Shown one piece after another: positions 20,548-29,767 of a stretch of 45,561 nt of DNA. The position numbers and the translations under genes are program-made. This stretch comes from Burkholderiales bacterium (GTDB lineage Bacteria > Pseudomonadota > Gammaproteobacteria > Burkholderiales > Burkholderiaceae_F), in the NCBI GenBank assembly GCA_020248785.1, contig JADCGX010000024.1, forward strand, positions 1 to 45,561, given 5' to 3'. Below the pieces are notes generated by a model. It had not been told where the DNA came from, made no database searches, and saw only the letters and a program-made list of their open reading frames with translations. Each line of letters begins with the position of its first letter. Positions within the stretch are counted from its first letter, which is position 1.

Positions 20548-21645
20548 TCAAGCTTCATGGTCTGACGCCAATTTCCCACTTAGGAAGGTCCGAATGTCCT
20601 GCGGCTCTACGACCTCAATGCCTTCGGCCTCGATACGATCGAGCACAGCCTGCGCCTCATCGGTCTCGGCCGGCACGCAGACCAGCATGAACAAGGTTTC
20701 CTTGATGCCTGTGCTGGAGAAGAAGTCCCTTAAGAAGCGTGTCTTCTGGATAACGCGGTTCGCCTCGTCGGCCGAAAGCTCAGCCGACTTGCACTCGACA
20801 ATGATGATCTGGTCTCGCAGGCTGACCAGCAAATCGATGTCACCGCGCGACACTGCCTTGGCCGCGAGGCTGGCTTCATACTGCACCCGGCTGTACAGCT
20901 CGAAGTCGACCGAGAACCTGCTGAGCATGTTGTTAAAGACATGGTACGAATACGCCTCGAACCAACCTCCGGTGAGCAAACCCTGGCGGCGGCGATCCAG
21001 TTCATAGCGGACGAATAGTTTGTCGTCGTCTGCGAGAGGTGCCTTTCGCAGTTCCGCGATGACTCCCGCCAGATCAACTACTCGGCTGTCCGCCCCCCTC
21101 TTGATCTGGGCGTCGCACTTCGTCACAAGACCATGGCGCAGTAACAGGTTGAACAAGCCAATGACCGCACGTGCCTGTCCCTCGTTGAATAGCCGATACG
21201 AGCGCCCGTCGACCAACAGTTGCTTCAGCCGCCTCCAGATTTTCTTGTAGATGCGGAACTCATCACCGATCTCCCGGGCAAACGCCAGCTCCGCCTCCCC
21301 GAACTTCGTGATCGACGTGAAGTCGAGCGAAGCACGGTACAACCGCGCGAGCGTCGCGCTGTGCTCCTTCACAAGTTCATCGATCCGCGACCGCTCAAGG
21401 CGCCCTGGCGGCAGAGAGTCCCACCATGCGCGCGCCTCGCTCCAGCGGTTGTCGCCGACGTCATAGGCCGTCAAATCGATGTAGTTCTCGCTGACCTGGC
21501 GCATCAAGTGAAGCATTGCCCGCGATGCGGTCGTCAGTTGCTTCAACGACGCCTGCGCCTTCTGGCCGAGCTGCGTCTGCGATGCGCTAAGCGCCTCGAG
21601 TTGGCCGGCGAGCCGCGCACATTCGGCAAGAAGGTCGACTTTCAT
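20548..21645 (-). CDS. Unfamiliar PD-(D/E)XK nuclease-like protein inserted between carA/gmhA and carB
   Basis: A 365-residue protein without a name I can give. The first 220 residues are largely helical and begin with a probable coiled coil (ARLAGQLEALSASQTQ). The C-terminal 140 residues have the order GGWFEAYSYHVFN (Glu230), SRGDIDLLVSL (Asp269/Asp271) and IIIVECKSAEL (Glu284, Lys286), which is a complete PD-(D/E)XK active site. The GGW-x-E...D-x-D...ECK spacing recalls the nuclease domain of DUF1887/Card1-type effectors, but I see no CARF domain. Start ATG 21645 is six bases after the gmhA stop, so it is probably translated from the car transcript. A defence or repair nuclease is possible; this is inference. 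Confidence 0.75.
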   Translation of the reverse strand: MKVDLLAECARLAGQLEALSASQTQLGQKAQASLKQLTTASRAMLHLMRQVSENYIDLTAYDVGDNRWSEARAWWDSLPPGRLERSRIDELVKEHSATLARLYRASLDFTSITKFGEAELAFAREIGDEFRIYKKIWRRLKQLLVDGRSYRLFNEGQARAVIGLFNLLLRHGLVTKCDAQIKRGADSRVVDLAGVIAELRKAPLADDDKLFVRYELDRRRQGLLTGGWFEAYSYHVFNNMLSRFSVDFELYSRVQYEASLAAKAVSRGDIDLLVSLRDQIIIVECKSAELSADEANRVIQKTRFLRDFFSSTGIKETLFMLVCVPAETDEAQAVLDRIEAEGIEVVEPQDIRTFLSGKLASDHEA

Positions 21646-21651
21646 CGCGAT

Positions 21652-22248
21652 CTAGGCTTCTTCGTAGTTCCCCGGCGCGAGCTTGCGCTCGACCAGTTCG
21701 ATCAGGATGTGGATCACCTTGATGTGCAGTTCCTGCACACGATCCGCGTACTTGCCGCCGGGGGTGACGATGGCGATGTCGGCCAGCTCGGTGATCGGCG
21801 TGTCTGGCTTGCCAGTGAGCGCGATCACGTTGACGCCAAGCTCGCGGGCTTTCTTGGCAGCGGCCACCACGTTCTTGCTGGTGCCGCTCGTGGTGATCGC
21901 CAGCAGCACATCACCGGAGCGCCCGTGCGCCTGCACATAGCGCGCGAACACCTGTTCGTAGCCGTAATCATTGCCGACACACGACAGGTGGCTGGCGTCC
22001 GCAATCGCGGTGGCGGCGTAGCCCGGCCGGTCATCGCGATAGCGGCCGGTGAGCTCCTCGGCGAAGTGCATGGCATCGCACATCGAGCCGCCATTGCCGC
22101 ACGAATACACCTTGCCGCCGGCGACAAAGGTCGCGGCCAGCAGCGCACCCGCGCGCTCGATATTGGCCAACATTGCTTCGTCGGCCAGCAGCGCCTCTAG
22201 CGCCGCGTGCGCCTGCCGCAAGGCGGCGCGGACGACTTCGCGGCTCAC
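21652..22248 (-). CDS. gmhA: Phosphoheptose isomerase (sedoheptulose 7-phosphate isomerase)
   Basis: A 198-residue SIS-domain enzyme that converts sedoheptulose 7-phosphate to D-glycero-manno-heptose 7-phosphate, the first step toward ADP-heptose for lipopolysaccharide core. Its similarity to E. coli GmhA is plain: [38 protein letters not shown] and [10 protein letters not shown]. Glu65 and His180, the known catalytic pair of the E. coli enzyme, fall at the same residue numbers here. The start is GTG at 22248, overlapping the carA TGA in the sequence GTGA, so the two are translationally coupled. This is not the DiaA-like SIS protein, which lacks the paired GGS-x-CDA motif. Finding gmhA inside the car operon is unusual. 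Confidence 0.92.
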   Translation of the reverse strand: MSREVVRAALRQAHAALEALLADEAMLANIERAGALLAATFVAGGKVYSCGNGGSMCDAMHFAEELTGRYRDDRPGYAATAIADASHLSCVGNDYGYEQVFARYVQAHGRSGDVLLAITTSGTSKNVVAAAKKARELGVNVIALTGKPDTPITELADIAIVTPGGKYADRVQELHIKVIHILIELVERKLAPGNYEEA

Positions 22249-23387
22249 GCACGCTCCTGCATCAGCTTGATGAAGCGGTCAAACAAGTAGGCCACATCGT
22301 GCGGCCCCGGGCTCGCTTCGGGGTGACCCTGGAAGCAGAACGCCGGGCGGTCGGTGTAGCGAAAACCCTGCAGCGAACCGTCGAACAGCGACACGTGCGT
22401 CACCTTGCATCGGGTCGGCAACGTGGCGGGGTCGACCGCAAAGCCATGGTTCTGCGAGGTGATCAGCACGCGGCCGTCTTCAAGGTCCTGCACCGGATGG
22501 TTGGCGCCGTGGTGGCCAAACTTCATCTTCAGCGTCTTGCCACCCGCCGCCAGGCCCATGATCTGGTGGCCCAGACAGATGCCAAAGGTCGGCAGGCCCC
22601 GCTCGATCAAGGTGCGCGCCGCGTCGATGGCGTAGTCACAGGGTTCCGGATCCCCAGGGCCGTTGGCGAGAAACACGCCGTCAGGCCTGTACCTGAGCGC
22701 CTCGGTGGCCGGCGTCTGCGCCGGCAGCACCGTGATGCGGCAGCCTCTGGCGGCCAGCATGCGCAGGATGTTGCGCTTCACACCAAAGTCGCAGGCCACC
22801 ACATGAAACTTCGGCTCCGTGAGCGTGCCGTAGCCATGCCCAAGTTGCCACTCGGCCTCGGTCCACTCATACGGCTTCTCGACGCTGACGACCTTGGCGA
22901 GATCGAGCCCGGCCATGCCCGGAAAGCTGCGCGCCAGCTCGACCGCGCGCGCCTCATCGGTTCCGACGACGATGGCGCCTGCCTGCGCGCCCTTGTCGCG
23001 CAGCCGGCGGGTGAGCTTGCGCGTGTCGATATCGGCAATCGCCACGATGCGCTCGCGCTGCAGGTACTCTGAGAGCGACCATTGCGCGCGGAAATTCGAG
23101 CGCACCAGCGGCAGGTCGCGGATCACAAGGCCGGCGGCGTGCACACGCGTGGACTCGACGTCCTCGGCATTGGCGCCGGTATTGCCAATGTGCGGATAGG
23201 TGAGCGTGACGATCTGGCCGCTATAGCTGGGATCGGTCAGGATCTCCTGATAGCCGGTCATCGCGGTGTTGAAGACGACCTCGCCGACCGTGTGGCCGGC
23301 CGCACCGATCGAACGGCCGCGAAAAATCGTCCCGTCGGCCAGCGCGAGCAGCGCGTGGGGACGGGCATCGGCAATCAGCGACGACAA
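22245..23387 (-). CDS. carA: Carbamoyl-phosphate synthase small (glutaminase) subunit
   Basis: A 380-residue glutamine amidotransferase subunit that releases ammonia from glutamine for CarB. The N-terminal CarA domain reads [11 protein letters not shown]...[14 protein letters not shown], and the class I amidotransferase domain has the nucleophile in [11 protein letters not shown] and the His/Glu pair in [11 protein letters not shown]. The open frame continues far upstream, but family length and homology place the start at TTG 23387 ([13 protein letters not shown]). A GGAG site stands eight bases before it and no ATG is available nearby. It ends in a four-base GTGA overlap with gmhA. Its promoter region is shared with the divergent transaldolase gene. 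Confidence 0.96.
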   Translation of the reverse strand: MSSLIADARPHALLALADGTIFRGRSIGAAGHTVGEVVFNTAMTGYQEILTDPSYSGQIVTLTYPHIGNTGANAEDVESTRVHAAGLVIRDLPLVRSNFRAQWSLSEYLQRERIVAIADIDTRKLTRRLRDKGAQAGAIVVGTDEARAVELARSFPGMAGLDLAKVVSVEKPYEWTEAEWQLGHGYGTLTEPKFHVVACDFGVKRNILRMLAARGCRITVLPAQTPATEALRYRPDGVFLANGPGDPEPCDYAIDAARTLIERGLPTFGICLGHQIMGLAAGGKTLKMKFGHHGANHPVQDLEDGRVLITSQNHGFAVDPATLPTRCKVTHVSLFDGSLQGFRYTDRPAFCFQGHPEASPGPHDVAYLFDRFIKLMQERA

Positions 23388-23395
23388 GACGAGAA

Positions 23396-23399
23396 CTCC
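23396..23399 (-). promoter_or_regulatory. Ribosome-binding site for the carA TTG start
   Basis: GGAG on the minus strand, eight bases upstream of TTG 23387; it decides the start in a frame that stays open for a further 1.6 kb. Confidence 0.65.
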
Positions 23400-23597
23400 G
23401 ACGTGTGCACCAGGCACGCTTGACGGCAGGCCGGCGGACCGGACGGCGCCGGCGGGCATGCGATCAGCGGTGACGGCTTGACGACGCGCGGAGACCGAAA
23501 ATTCACGGCAACCACTGCGCCGGACGGGTGCTGTAGTTAGACTGCCGAAGTATAACTTCTTGAAGTGACACTCCGGCGCCTGACACCGTCCAAGACC

Positions 23598-24542
23598 ATG
23601 TCGAACCTGCTCGCGGGACTCAAGCAGCACACGATCATCGTCGCGGATACAGGTGATCTGGCATCCATCCAGCGTCTGCGCCCACGCGACGCAACCACTC
23701 CGTCGCTCATCCTCAAGGCCGCGCAGAAGGCGGAGCACGCGCCGCTGATCGAACGCGCCTTGCGGGCGGCGGGAGACGATCCCATTGAGCTCGCGCTCGA
23801 TCACGTGTTGGTGGGGTTCGGCACCGAGATCCTGCGGCTGATCGACGGCCGGGTCTCCACCGAGGTCGATGCGCGCCTGTCGTTCGACACCCGCGCCACG
23901 CTGCAGAAGGCGCGCCGCCTGATCAGCCTGTACGAGGCGCACGGCGTGGACCGCACGCGCGTGCTGATTAAGATCGCCTCGACCTGGGAAGGCATCCGCG
24001 CCGCCGAGGTGCTCGAGCGCGAAGGCATCCACTGCAACATGACGCTGCTCTTCGCGCTCCCGCAGGCGCAGGCCTGCGCCGACGCCGGTGCCACGCTGAT
24101 CTCGCCCTTCGTCGGCCGCATCTACGACTGGTTCAAGAAGCAGGCTGGTGCGGCCTGGGATGAGGCCGCCAACGCCGGCGCCAACGATCCCGGCGTGCGC
24201 TCGGTGCGCGCCATCTACGACCAGCTCAAGGGCGGCGGCTACGCCACCGAGATCATGGGCGCGAGCTTCCGCAACACCGGTCAGATCCTGGCGCTGGCGG
24301 GCTGCGACCTGTTGACCATCAGCCCGGAACTGCTCGATGCACTCGCATCCCAGTCGGGCGCCGTGCCGCGCGCCCTGCCGGCGCAGCGACCGCGGATCGA
24401 GCCACGGGCACTGTCGGCAGTTGCCTTCCGCACGCAGCTGAATGACAACGCAATGGCGAGCGAGAAGCTCGCCGAGGGCATCCGTCTGTTCGTCGCCGAC
24501 TCGCTGAAGCTGCAGACGCTGCTGCCGCGCGTGCCCGCCTAG
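23598..24542 (+). CDS. tal: Transaldolase, TalB type, lacking the conserved Asn35
   Basis: A 314-residue enzyme of the non-oxidative pentose phosphate pathway that moves a dihydroxyacetone unit from sedoheptulose 7-phosphate to glyceraldehyde 3-phosphate. It has the Schiff-base Lys in [16 protein letters not shown] (about residue 131), Asp17 in VADTGD, Glu in STEVDARLS, Asn/Thr in CNMTLLFA and Ser in SPFVGR. With the ATG at 23598 the numbering matches E. coli TalB exactly through Thr34; a longer GTG start at 23565 is less likely. At position 35 the family has Asn (DATTNPSL), but here the codon is absent and the text reads DATTPSLIL. This in-frame three-base loss removes a known active-site residue. 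The neighbouring gmhA uses the same sugar phosphate, sedoheptulose 7-phosphate. Confidence 0.93.
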   Translation: MSNLLAGLKQHTIIVADTGDLASIQRLRPRDATTPSLILKAAQKAEHAPLIERALRAAGDDPIELALDHVLVGFGTEILRLIDGRVSTEVDARLSFDTRATLQKARRLISLYEAHGVDRTRVLIKIASTWEGIRAAEVLEREGIHCNMTLLFALPQAQACADAGATLISPFVGRIYDWFKKQAGAAWDEAANAGANDPGVRSVRAIYDQLKGGGYATEIMGASFRNTGQILALAGCDLLTISPELLDALASQSGAVPRALPAQRPRIEPRALSAVAFRTQLNDNAMASEKLAEGIRLFVADSLKLQTLLPRVPA

Positions 24543-24554
24543 CCCCACGGCCCC

Positions 24555-26120
24555 ATGCTGATCCTGCCGTACCAGACCCGCTATTCGGCGCGCTCGCTGC
24601 CGATCGTGACGCTGGTGCTGATCGCGCTGAACGTGCTCGTCTATGCCGTGCTGCAGTCGCGCGATGACAGCCGCTATGAAGCAGCGCTGCAGGCGTACAA
24701 CGCCATCGGATTGGCCAGGATCGAAGTGCCGCGCTACGAGGCCTGGCTCGCCCGGCGCAACGACCGCGACGCGCAGAGCCGCCTGGCGGCACTGAAGGCG
24801 CAGCCCAAGCTGGCCTTGCTCATCATCGACAGCGATGACGCGTTCCGCGAGGCCATGCGCAGCGGCCGCGTGGTACCGCCGGGTGACCCGGAGTTCCAAC
24901 GCTGGCGCGAGGAGCGGCGCAAGGTCGATGAACTGCTCGACCGGGTGTTCACGCGTCACTACGCGCTGGAGCCCAGCGGCAGGTGGTTCCACTACCTGAC
25001 CTACCAGTTCCTACACGGCAGCTTCATGCACCTGTTCGGCAACATGGTCGTGCTGCTGCTGGCCGGCCCATTTGTCGAGGCGGCGCTCGGACGGCTGCGC
25101 TTTCTGGTGGGCTACCTGTTCGCCGGCTGCGTGGCCGGGGCCGCGCACCTGATGCTCTCCGCAGCTCCGCTGGTCGGTGCCTCGGGCTCGATTTCGGGTG
25201 CGATGGCGATGCTCGCCGTGCTGTACGGCACCCGACGCGTGCGCGTGTTTTACTGGGTGTTCGTCTACTTCGACACCGCCAAGGTCCCGGCGCTGGCGCT
25301 GCTGCCCGTCTGGATCATCAACGAGCTCGTGCAGTGGGGCGTGGCGAGCGAGTCGCGCGTGGCCTACGCGGCTCACCTCGGCGGGTTTGCAGCTGGCGCG
25401 CTGGCCGCCTGGCTGCTGCGCCCGCGCGACGCGACCAAGGTCGACAAGCTGGTGGCCGAGGAGTTCGCCGGCGAGGAGCAGCAGCGGCACTCGTCCCTGC
25501 TGCAGCAAGCGCAGGAGGCGGCCGCACGCATGGACACCAAGCGCGCGGCGCGCCTGTATCGCGAGCTGGTGGAGCAGCATCCAGAACAGGTCGAGCATCT
25601 GGCCGCGTACCTGAACGTGGCACTGCTGTCGCAGAGCCAGGAGTCGCTGTCGGACGCAGCACTGCGGGTGCTGCGGTTCCGCGGCAAGCGGCACACGGAC
25701 GAGTTGCGCAGGGCGTATCTGACCATCGCGCAGCCGCGTGTCCTGAGCATCCTGCCGGTGGACGAGCAGCTGCGGCTGGCGCGGCGCCTGGTGCGCTCGC
25801 GCGAGGACGCGGCCTCGTTGCGCGTGCTCGACGGCGTGCTCGGCGACACCAATCTGCGCGCGCTCTACGGGCGCCAGATCGCCGACTGCCTGCTCGGCCT
25901 GTACACGACCTACACCCGCTATGCGCTCCGCCAACAGGCCGACGCGGTTCACAGCCGCCTGAAGAGCTACTTTCCCTCACCCAACGAAATCGGCGGGTAC
26001 GCGCCAACGAACGAGCCACCGCCCACGATACGCAGCTCGACCCTGAGCGGCCGCTCGACGCTGCAGGCCCCAGACACGCTGTACATCGATCTCAGCTCGC
26101 GGCAGCCTGATCGCCATTGA
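24555..26120 (+). CDS. Rhomboid-family intramembrane serine protease with long C-terminal extension
   Basis: A 521-residue protein. An N-terminal membrane span ([16 protein letters not shown]) is followed by a soluble insertion of about 110 residues, then the rhomboid core: [13 protein letters not shown], the catalytic serine in GASGSISG (about residue 211), and the catalytic histidine in [10 protein letters not shown]. These cut substrates within the inner membrane. The last 230 residues are soluble and helical with repeated [15 protein letters not shown] segments that suggest TPR or HEAT-like repeats. The core is typical, while the two soluble regions make this longer than the roughly 200-280 residues of simple rhomboids. 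It starts 12 bases after the transaldolase stop. Confidence 0.88.
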   Translation: MLILPYQTRYSARSLPIVTLVLIALNVLVYAVLQSRDDSRYEAALQAYNAIGLARIEVPRYEAWLARRNDRDAQSRLAALKAQPKLALLIIDSDDAFREAMRSGRVVPPGDPEFQRWREERRKVDELLDRVFTRHYALEPSGRWFHYLTYQFLHGSFMHLFGNMVVLLLAGPFVEAALGRLRFLVGYLFAGCVAGAAHLMLSAAPLVGASGSISGAMAMLAVLYGTRRVRVFYWVFVYFDTAKVPALALLPVWIINELVQWGVASESRVAYAAHLGGFAAGALAAWLLRPRDATKVDKLVAEEFAGEEQQRHSSLLQQAQEAAARMDTKRAARLYRELVEQHPEQVEHLAAYLNVALLSQSQESLSDAALRVLRFRGKRHTDELRRAYLTIAQPRVLSILPVDEQLRLARRLVRSREDAASLRVLDGVLGDTNLRALYGRQIADCLLGLYTTYTRYALRQQADAVHSRLKSYFPSPNEIGGYAPTNEPPPTIRSSTLSGRSTLQAPDTLYIDLSSRQPDRH

Positions 26121-26185
26121 GACTGCATTCAAGCTCCTGCAAGCCGGCACCGCGACTCGGGTTGGCGCGCACGAGTGACGTCCAC

Positions 26186-26370
26186 TTAACCTAGAAACCG
26201 CAGTTGTCATTGCTGCCAAACAGCGCAGATCGAGTGTTGGCGAGGCTCTCCGGGCAATTCTCGCGACTGCGGTGCAGTTCCAAACCGGTGATCGACCGCC
26301 GCTCAAATTGTTCAGTCGCGACAGCGACTTGGTGCGTCTTGCGGCCGTCAACTGCGGTTTTTTGGCTTAA
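26186..26370. mobile_element. 177-bp MITE-like element flanked by TTAA; possible IS1380-type remnant
   Basis: CCTAGAAACCGCAGTTG begins at 26190 and its imperfect inverted counterpart ends at 26366; the inner 12 bases (AAACCGCAGTTG at 26195-26206 and CAACTGCGGTTT at 26349-26360) match perfectly. TTAA lies directly outside both ends (26186-26189 and 26367-26370), as expected of a target duplication. The interior has no gene. CCTAGA ends recall the IS1380 family, so this may be a non-autonomous derivative; the family call is inference. It fills most of the 325-base gap between the rhomboid and TPR genes. Confidence 0.65.
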
Positions 26371-26445
26371 TCATGCCGGTTCGATGAATGACTCACGCTG
26401 TGTCCGGCCGGTCTGGCGGGACCGGGGTCGTCCCGAGAGTTGTCG

Positions 26446-27831
26446 CTAGCGGCTCGCAAGCCGGTCCATGCGTTCGAGCGTGCGCACCCCTTCTTGTCCT
26501 GCCGGGTGCTCAGGAAACTTCTCGACTAGGTATTCGAGGATGCGACGCGCCTGCACAAGCGCGGGGCCGCCGGCTGCCAGCATAAGTTGCGCACCGATGA
26601 GATAGATCGCCGGCACATCCGGGTGTCCCCGGTACTTCTTGTCGAAGCCCTTGATGAGCCGGGCGGCAAGATCGCTCTTTCCCGCGGCAATCGCCGCGCG
26701 CGCCAGCGGCGAGATGTGCTCCGTCTTGCGTGGCTGCCAACCGGCGCCGCGTGCCAACGCCTCTTCGGCCAACGCCAGGGCCTCGCGATCGTTGCGAGTG
26801 GCCATCAGCAGATCGAGATACGTATCCGTGTGGCCTTCGATACGGGGCAAATAGCCCTCGGCAAGCAGCAGCTTGTGCAGCCGAGCGTGCAGCGACAGGT
26901 CTTGCGGGCGCTCGCGCAGGTCATCATTGAGCACGTCAATGGCGTCTTTGATCGCGCCTTCGGAGACCAGTTTGCCGATCAACGCGTCGCGCGAGCGCGC
27001 CTTCAGGTCGACCTTGCGCAATGAGGAAGCGCGCGTGTCGCCAGGGCCGATGGGTGTGATCCCCAGGGCATCGCTGTACTGGTACATCGCGTAGCCGATC
27101 AGCGCGCAGATGACATAGGTGAAGTACCAAAACGCGGCGGCCATGAAGAACAGCAGAGCAAAGACCCCGACGCCGACGCTCGCGGTCCGGCCAGCCATCG
27201 CGCCGACCAGCAGACCGCCGAGCCCACCGGCAACGGCCAGCAGCATCACGCCGTAGTTGCGGCACAGATCGGCAAAAAAAACGAAAATGCACAGCACGAA
27301 GTAGGTCTTGCCGATGCGGCTGATCGTGCCGACGATGCCGCCCGGATTCAGCGCCCCGAAGACGTCTTGCGTCACCACCAGCCGCATCACTGCGGCGGGC
27401 ATGACGATGCCGAAGAGCAATGCGTAGGCCAACCAGAATAGGAACTCGCTGCCGCCGGTGAGCAGCAGCACGCCGGTCACGGTCAGCCCGAAAACGACAT
27501 TGACGGCGACATACTTGAACGGTCGCCACAAGCTGGCATTTTCGTCGATCTCCGGATAGCTTGAGGGGCTAAGAAAACCTTGCGAGGAGCGGTCGATGAT
27601 GGTGAATCCGTATGCCGCGCCGTAGACGACAACACCCAAGAGCACGAGCAGCATCGCAAACACGCCGATCACGCCCATGAACAGCGCCAGGGGAGACAGC
27701 AGCGCCAAGGCCGAAAGGGCCGCGATGCGGAGCAGGACGACCTTGTCGAGCGGCAGCGCAAAGATGCGCGGCATCCGTTGCCAGAAGGGAGTGACGGGCG
27801 CAGCCGTCGCGTCAGGCGTCCAGGTGCTCAA
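26446..27831 (-). CDS. Polytopic membrane protein with C-terminal TPR-like repeats, function unknown
   Basis: A 461-residue protein with six or seven hydrophobic segments in the first 270 residues (for example LSALALLSPLALFMGVIG, VVFGLTVTGVLLLTG, FVLCIFVFFADLC) followed by about 180 soluble residues with TPR-like helices (AIDVLNDDLRERPQDLSLHA, ALALAEEALARGAG, ARRILEYLVEKFPEHPAGQ). I do not recognise a named family. The frame opens with TTG at 27831 without a clear ribosome-binding site; the ATG at residue 20 (27774) is an alternative start. It is convergent with the rhomboid gene across the MITE-like element. A scaffolding role for the repeat domain is only a guess. Confidence 0.7.
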   Translation of the reverse strand: MSTWTPDATAAPVTPFWQRMPRIFALPLDKVVLLRIAALSALALLSPLALFMGVIGVFAMLLVLLGVVVYGAAYGFTIIDRSSQGFLSPSSYPEIDENASLWRPFKYVAVNVVFGLTVTGVLLLTGGSEFLFWLAYALLFGIVMPAAVMRLVVTQDVFGALNPGGIVGTISRIGKTYFVLCIFVFFADLCRNYGVMLLAVAGGLGGLLVGAMAGRTASVGVGVFALLFFMAAAFWYFTYVICALIGYAMYQYSDALGITPIGPGDTRASSLRKVDLKARSRDALIGKLVSEGAIKDAIDVLNDDLRERPQDLSLHARLHKLLLAEGYLPRIEGHTDTYLDLLMATRNDREALALAEEALARGAGWQPRKTEHISPLARAAIAAGKSDLAARLIKGFDKKYRGHPDVPAIYLIGAQLMLAAGGPALVQARRILEYLVEKFPEHPAGQEGVRTLERMDRLASR

Positions 27832-27958
27832 GATGGCGGCCGGAAGGTCCAGTCTGCGGAATGGTAACGGTACGTCCCATGCTCACGGGCCCGAAAGGCA
27901 CCGGAATTGCCCTACAGACCGCGGCAAGACCACTGCCGTGGGCCCAACACCAGCGGCC

Positions 27959-28786
27959 CTACAGCTTCTCCGTCTCGCCACTCTTGGGCTGCCACTTCAT
28001 CAGGTGGCGCTCGGCGCGCCCCACGACCCAGTCGAGCACAAGGGCAAAGGCCGTGAGCACGAGGATGCCCGCCATCACCGTGTTGATGTCGAACGTACCC
28101 TCGGCCTGCAGGATCAGGTAGCCCACGCCGCGTGCAGAGCCCAGGTACTCGCCCACCACGGCGCCGACGAACGCCAGGCCGACCGAGGTGTGCAGCGAAG
28201 AGAACACCCAGCTCATCGCGCTGGGCAGGTACACATGGCGCAGCAACTGGCGCTGGCCGGCGCCCAGCATTCGCGCGTTGGCCAGCACCGTGGGACTCAC
28301 CTCCTTCACGCCCTGATAAACGTTGAAGAAGACGATGAAGAACACCAGAGTGAAGCCGAGTGCCACCTTCGAGGCGATGCCCAGGCCAAACCACACGGCG
28401 AAGATCGGTGCCAGGATCACGCGCGGCATCGAATTGGCCGCCTTGATGTACGGATCGAGGATCGCGGCGGCCACCGGCGACAGCGCCAGCCACATGCCCA
28501 CCGCCAAGCCGACCACCGTCCCGATCACGAAGGCAAGCACCGTTTCCAGCAGCGTCACCCACAGATGACCGTAAATGTCGGCATCGGTGACGAACCACTC
28601 CCAGATGCGCGCCACGATCTTGACCGGCTCGCCGAAGAAGAAGGCGGCCTGGCGATCATTGTCGAAGAAAATCGGCGGGATCAGGCCGGGCGTGGTCAGT
28701 ACATGCCACAAGCCGAAGACGGCGACCAGCACCGCCACCTGCCAGAAGCGGATGTTGCGCTGGTTGGGCTTGATGATCGACCACAT
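27959..28786 (-). CDS. ABC transporter permease, NitT/TauT type
   Basis: A 275-residue inner-membrane permease of the binding-protein-dependent type, with about six membrane spans and the cytoplasmic EAA-like loop RMLGAGQRQLLRHVYLPSA that contacts the ATPase. The pattern LGSARGVGYLILQAEGTFD near the C-terminus fits the SsuC/TauC/NrtB branch that imports sulfonates, nitrate, thiamine precursors and related small molecules. The ATG at 28786 follows the ATPase stop by 11 bases, so the two are one transcript. The substrate cannot be predicted from the permease alone. Confidence 0.9.
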   Translation of the reverse strand: MWSIIKPNQRNIRFWQVAVLVAVFGLWHVLTTPGLIPPIFFDNDRQAAFFFGEPVKIVARIWEWFVTDADIYGHLWVTLLETVLAFVIGTVVGLAVGMWLALSPVAAAILDPYIKAANSMPRVILAPIFAVWFGLGIASKVALGFTLVFFIVFFNVYQGVKEVSPTVLANARMLGAGQRQLLRHVYLPSAMSWVFSSLHTSVGLAFVGAVVGEYLGSARGVGYLILQAEGTFDINTVMAGILVLTAFALVLDWVVGRAERHLMKWQPKSGETEKL

Positions 28787-28797
28787 GGTGAAGGTGC

Positions 28798-29616
28798 CTA
28801 CGCTGCCCGCTTCTGCTGCTCGTAGCCCTTGAGCACTTCCTCGCGCAGCACGTCCCAGATGGCCTTGTGCAGGTCGATGAAGCGCGGGGTCACGCGCACC
28901 TCGGCCACGTCGCGTGGACGGGCCAGGTCGATCACGAACTCGCCGATGGGCCGCGCGGCCGGTCCGGCCGACAGCACCACCACGCGATCGCTCATGGCAA
29001 TGGCTTCATCGAGGTCGTGGGTGATGAACAGCACAGCCTTGCGCTTGGCTGCCCACAGCTCAAGCACCTCGTTCTCCATCAACTGCCGTGTCTGGATGTC
29101 GAGCGCCGAAAACGGCTCGTCCATGAGAATGATGTCGGGGTCGAGCACGAGCGTCTGCGCGAGCGAGGTGCGCTTGCGCATGCCGCCCGACAGCTGGTGC
29201 GGATAGCGGTCACCAAAGCCGCCCAGCCCGACCCGCTTGAGCCAGTCCTCGCCTTGCGCTCGTGCCTCGCGCTCGGGCACGCCACGAAACTCCAATCCCG
29301 CGGTCACGTTGCGAAGCGCCGTGCGCCACGGCATCAGCGCCTCGGACTGGAACATGTAGCCCGCGCGGCTGTTGATGCCCACCAGCGGCTGCCCGAACAC
29401 CCGCACCGTGCCACTGGACGGCGCAAGCAGACCCGCACCGACGTTCAGCAGCGTGCTCTTGCCGCAACCCGTCGGCCCGACCACGCTGACAAACTCGCCG
29501 GGCGCGATGTGCAGCGTGACATCGCGCACCGCGGTGTACCGCTGGTTGCGATCCTCCCGCGAAACGAAGGTGCAGGTGATGCTGTCGAGGGCGAGCGCGG
29601 GAGCGGCATCTTGCAT
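28798..29616 (-). CDS. ABC transporter ATP-binding protein, NitT/TauT type
   Basis: A 272-residue ATPase with Walker A VGPTGCGKSTLLN, the Q-loop at MFQSEALMPW, signature LSGGMRKRTSLAQ, Walker B IILMDEPFSALD and the switch His in LFITHDLDEAI. This is the SsuB/TauB/NrtD type that powers the permease encoded just downstream. I use the ATG at 29616 (MQDAAPALALDS); the frame extends upstream without homology. The matching binding-protein gene lies 640 bases upstream on the same strand, beyond an oppositely oriented gene, so the transporter cluster has been split. Confidence 0.92.
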   Translation of the reverse strand: MQDAAPALALDSITCTFVSREDRNQRYTAVRDVTLHIAPGEFVSVVGPTGCGKSTLLNVGAGLLAPSSGTVRVFGQPLVGINSRAGYMFQSEALMPWRTALRNVTAGLEFRGVPEREARAQGEDWLKRVGLGGFGDRYPHQLSGGMRKRTSLAQTLVLDPDIILMDEPFSALDIQTRQLMENEVLELWAAKRKAVLFITHDLDEAIAMSDRVVVLSAGPAARPIGEFVIDLARPRDVAEVRVTPRFIDLHKAIWDVLREEVLKGYEQQKRAA

Positions 29617-29767
29617 GGGCCCGCAAGCATAGCGGCGGCGCGACGGCTGCGGGGTGTGTGTCTGGCGCACCGCCCCCATTCGGCAGCCAATCACTGACGC
29701 CGCACAGCCGGCCACTGCGGCGGCGCGTGACAATCGAGGCAGCCAACGTCAGCAACAGGCGGCAACG

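Noticed and set aside
23388..24992. Upstream extension of the carA frame by more than 500 codons
   Set aside because: It runs antisense through the transaldolase gene and has no homology; a TTG start with a ribosome-binding site gives the normal CarA length.
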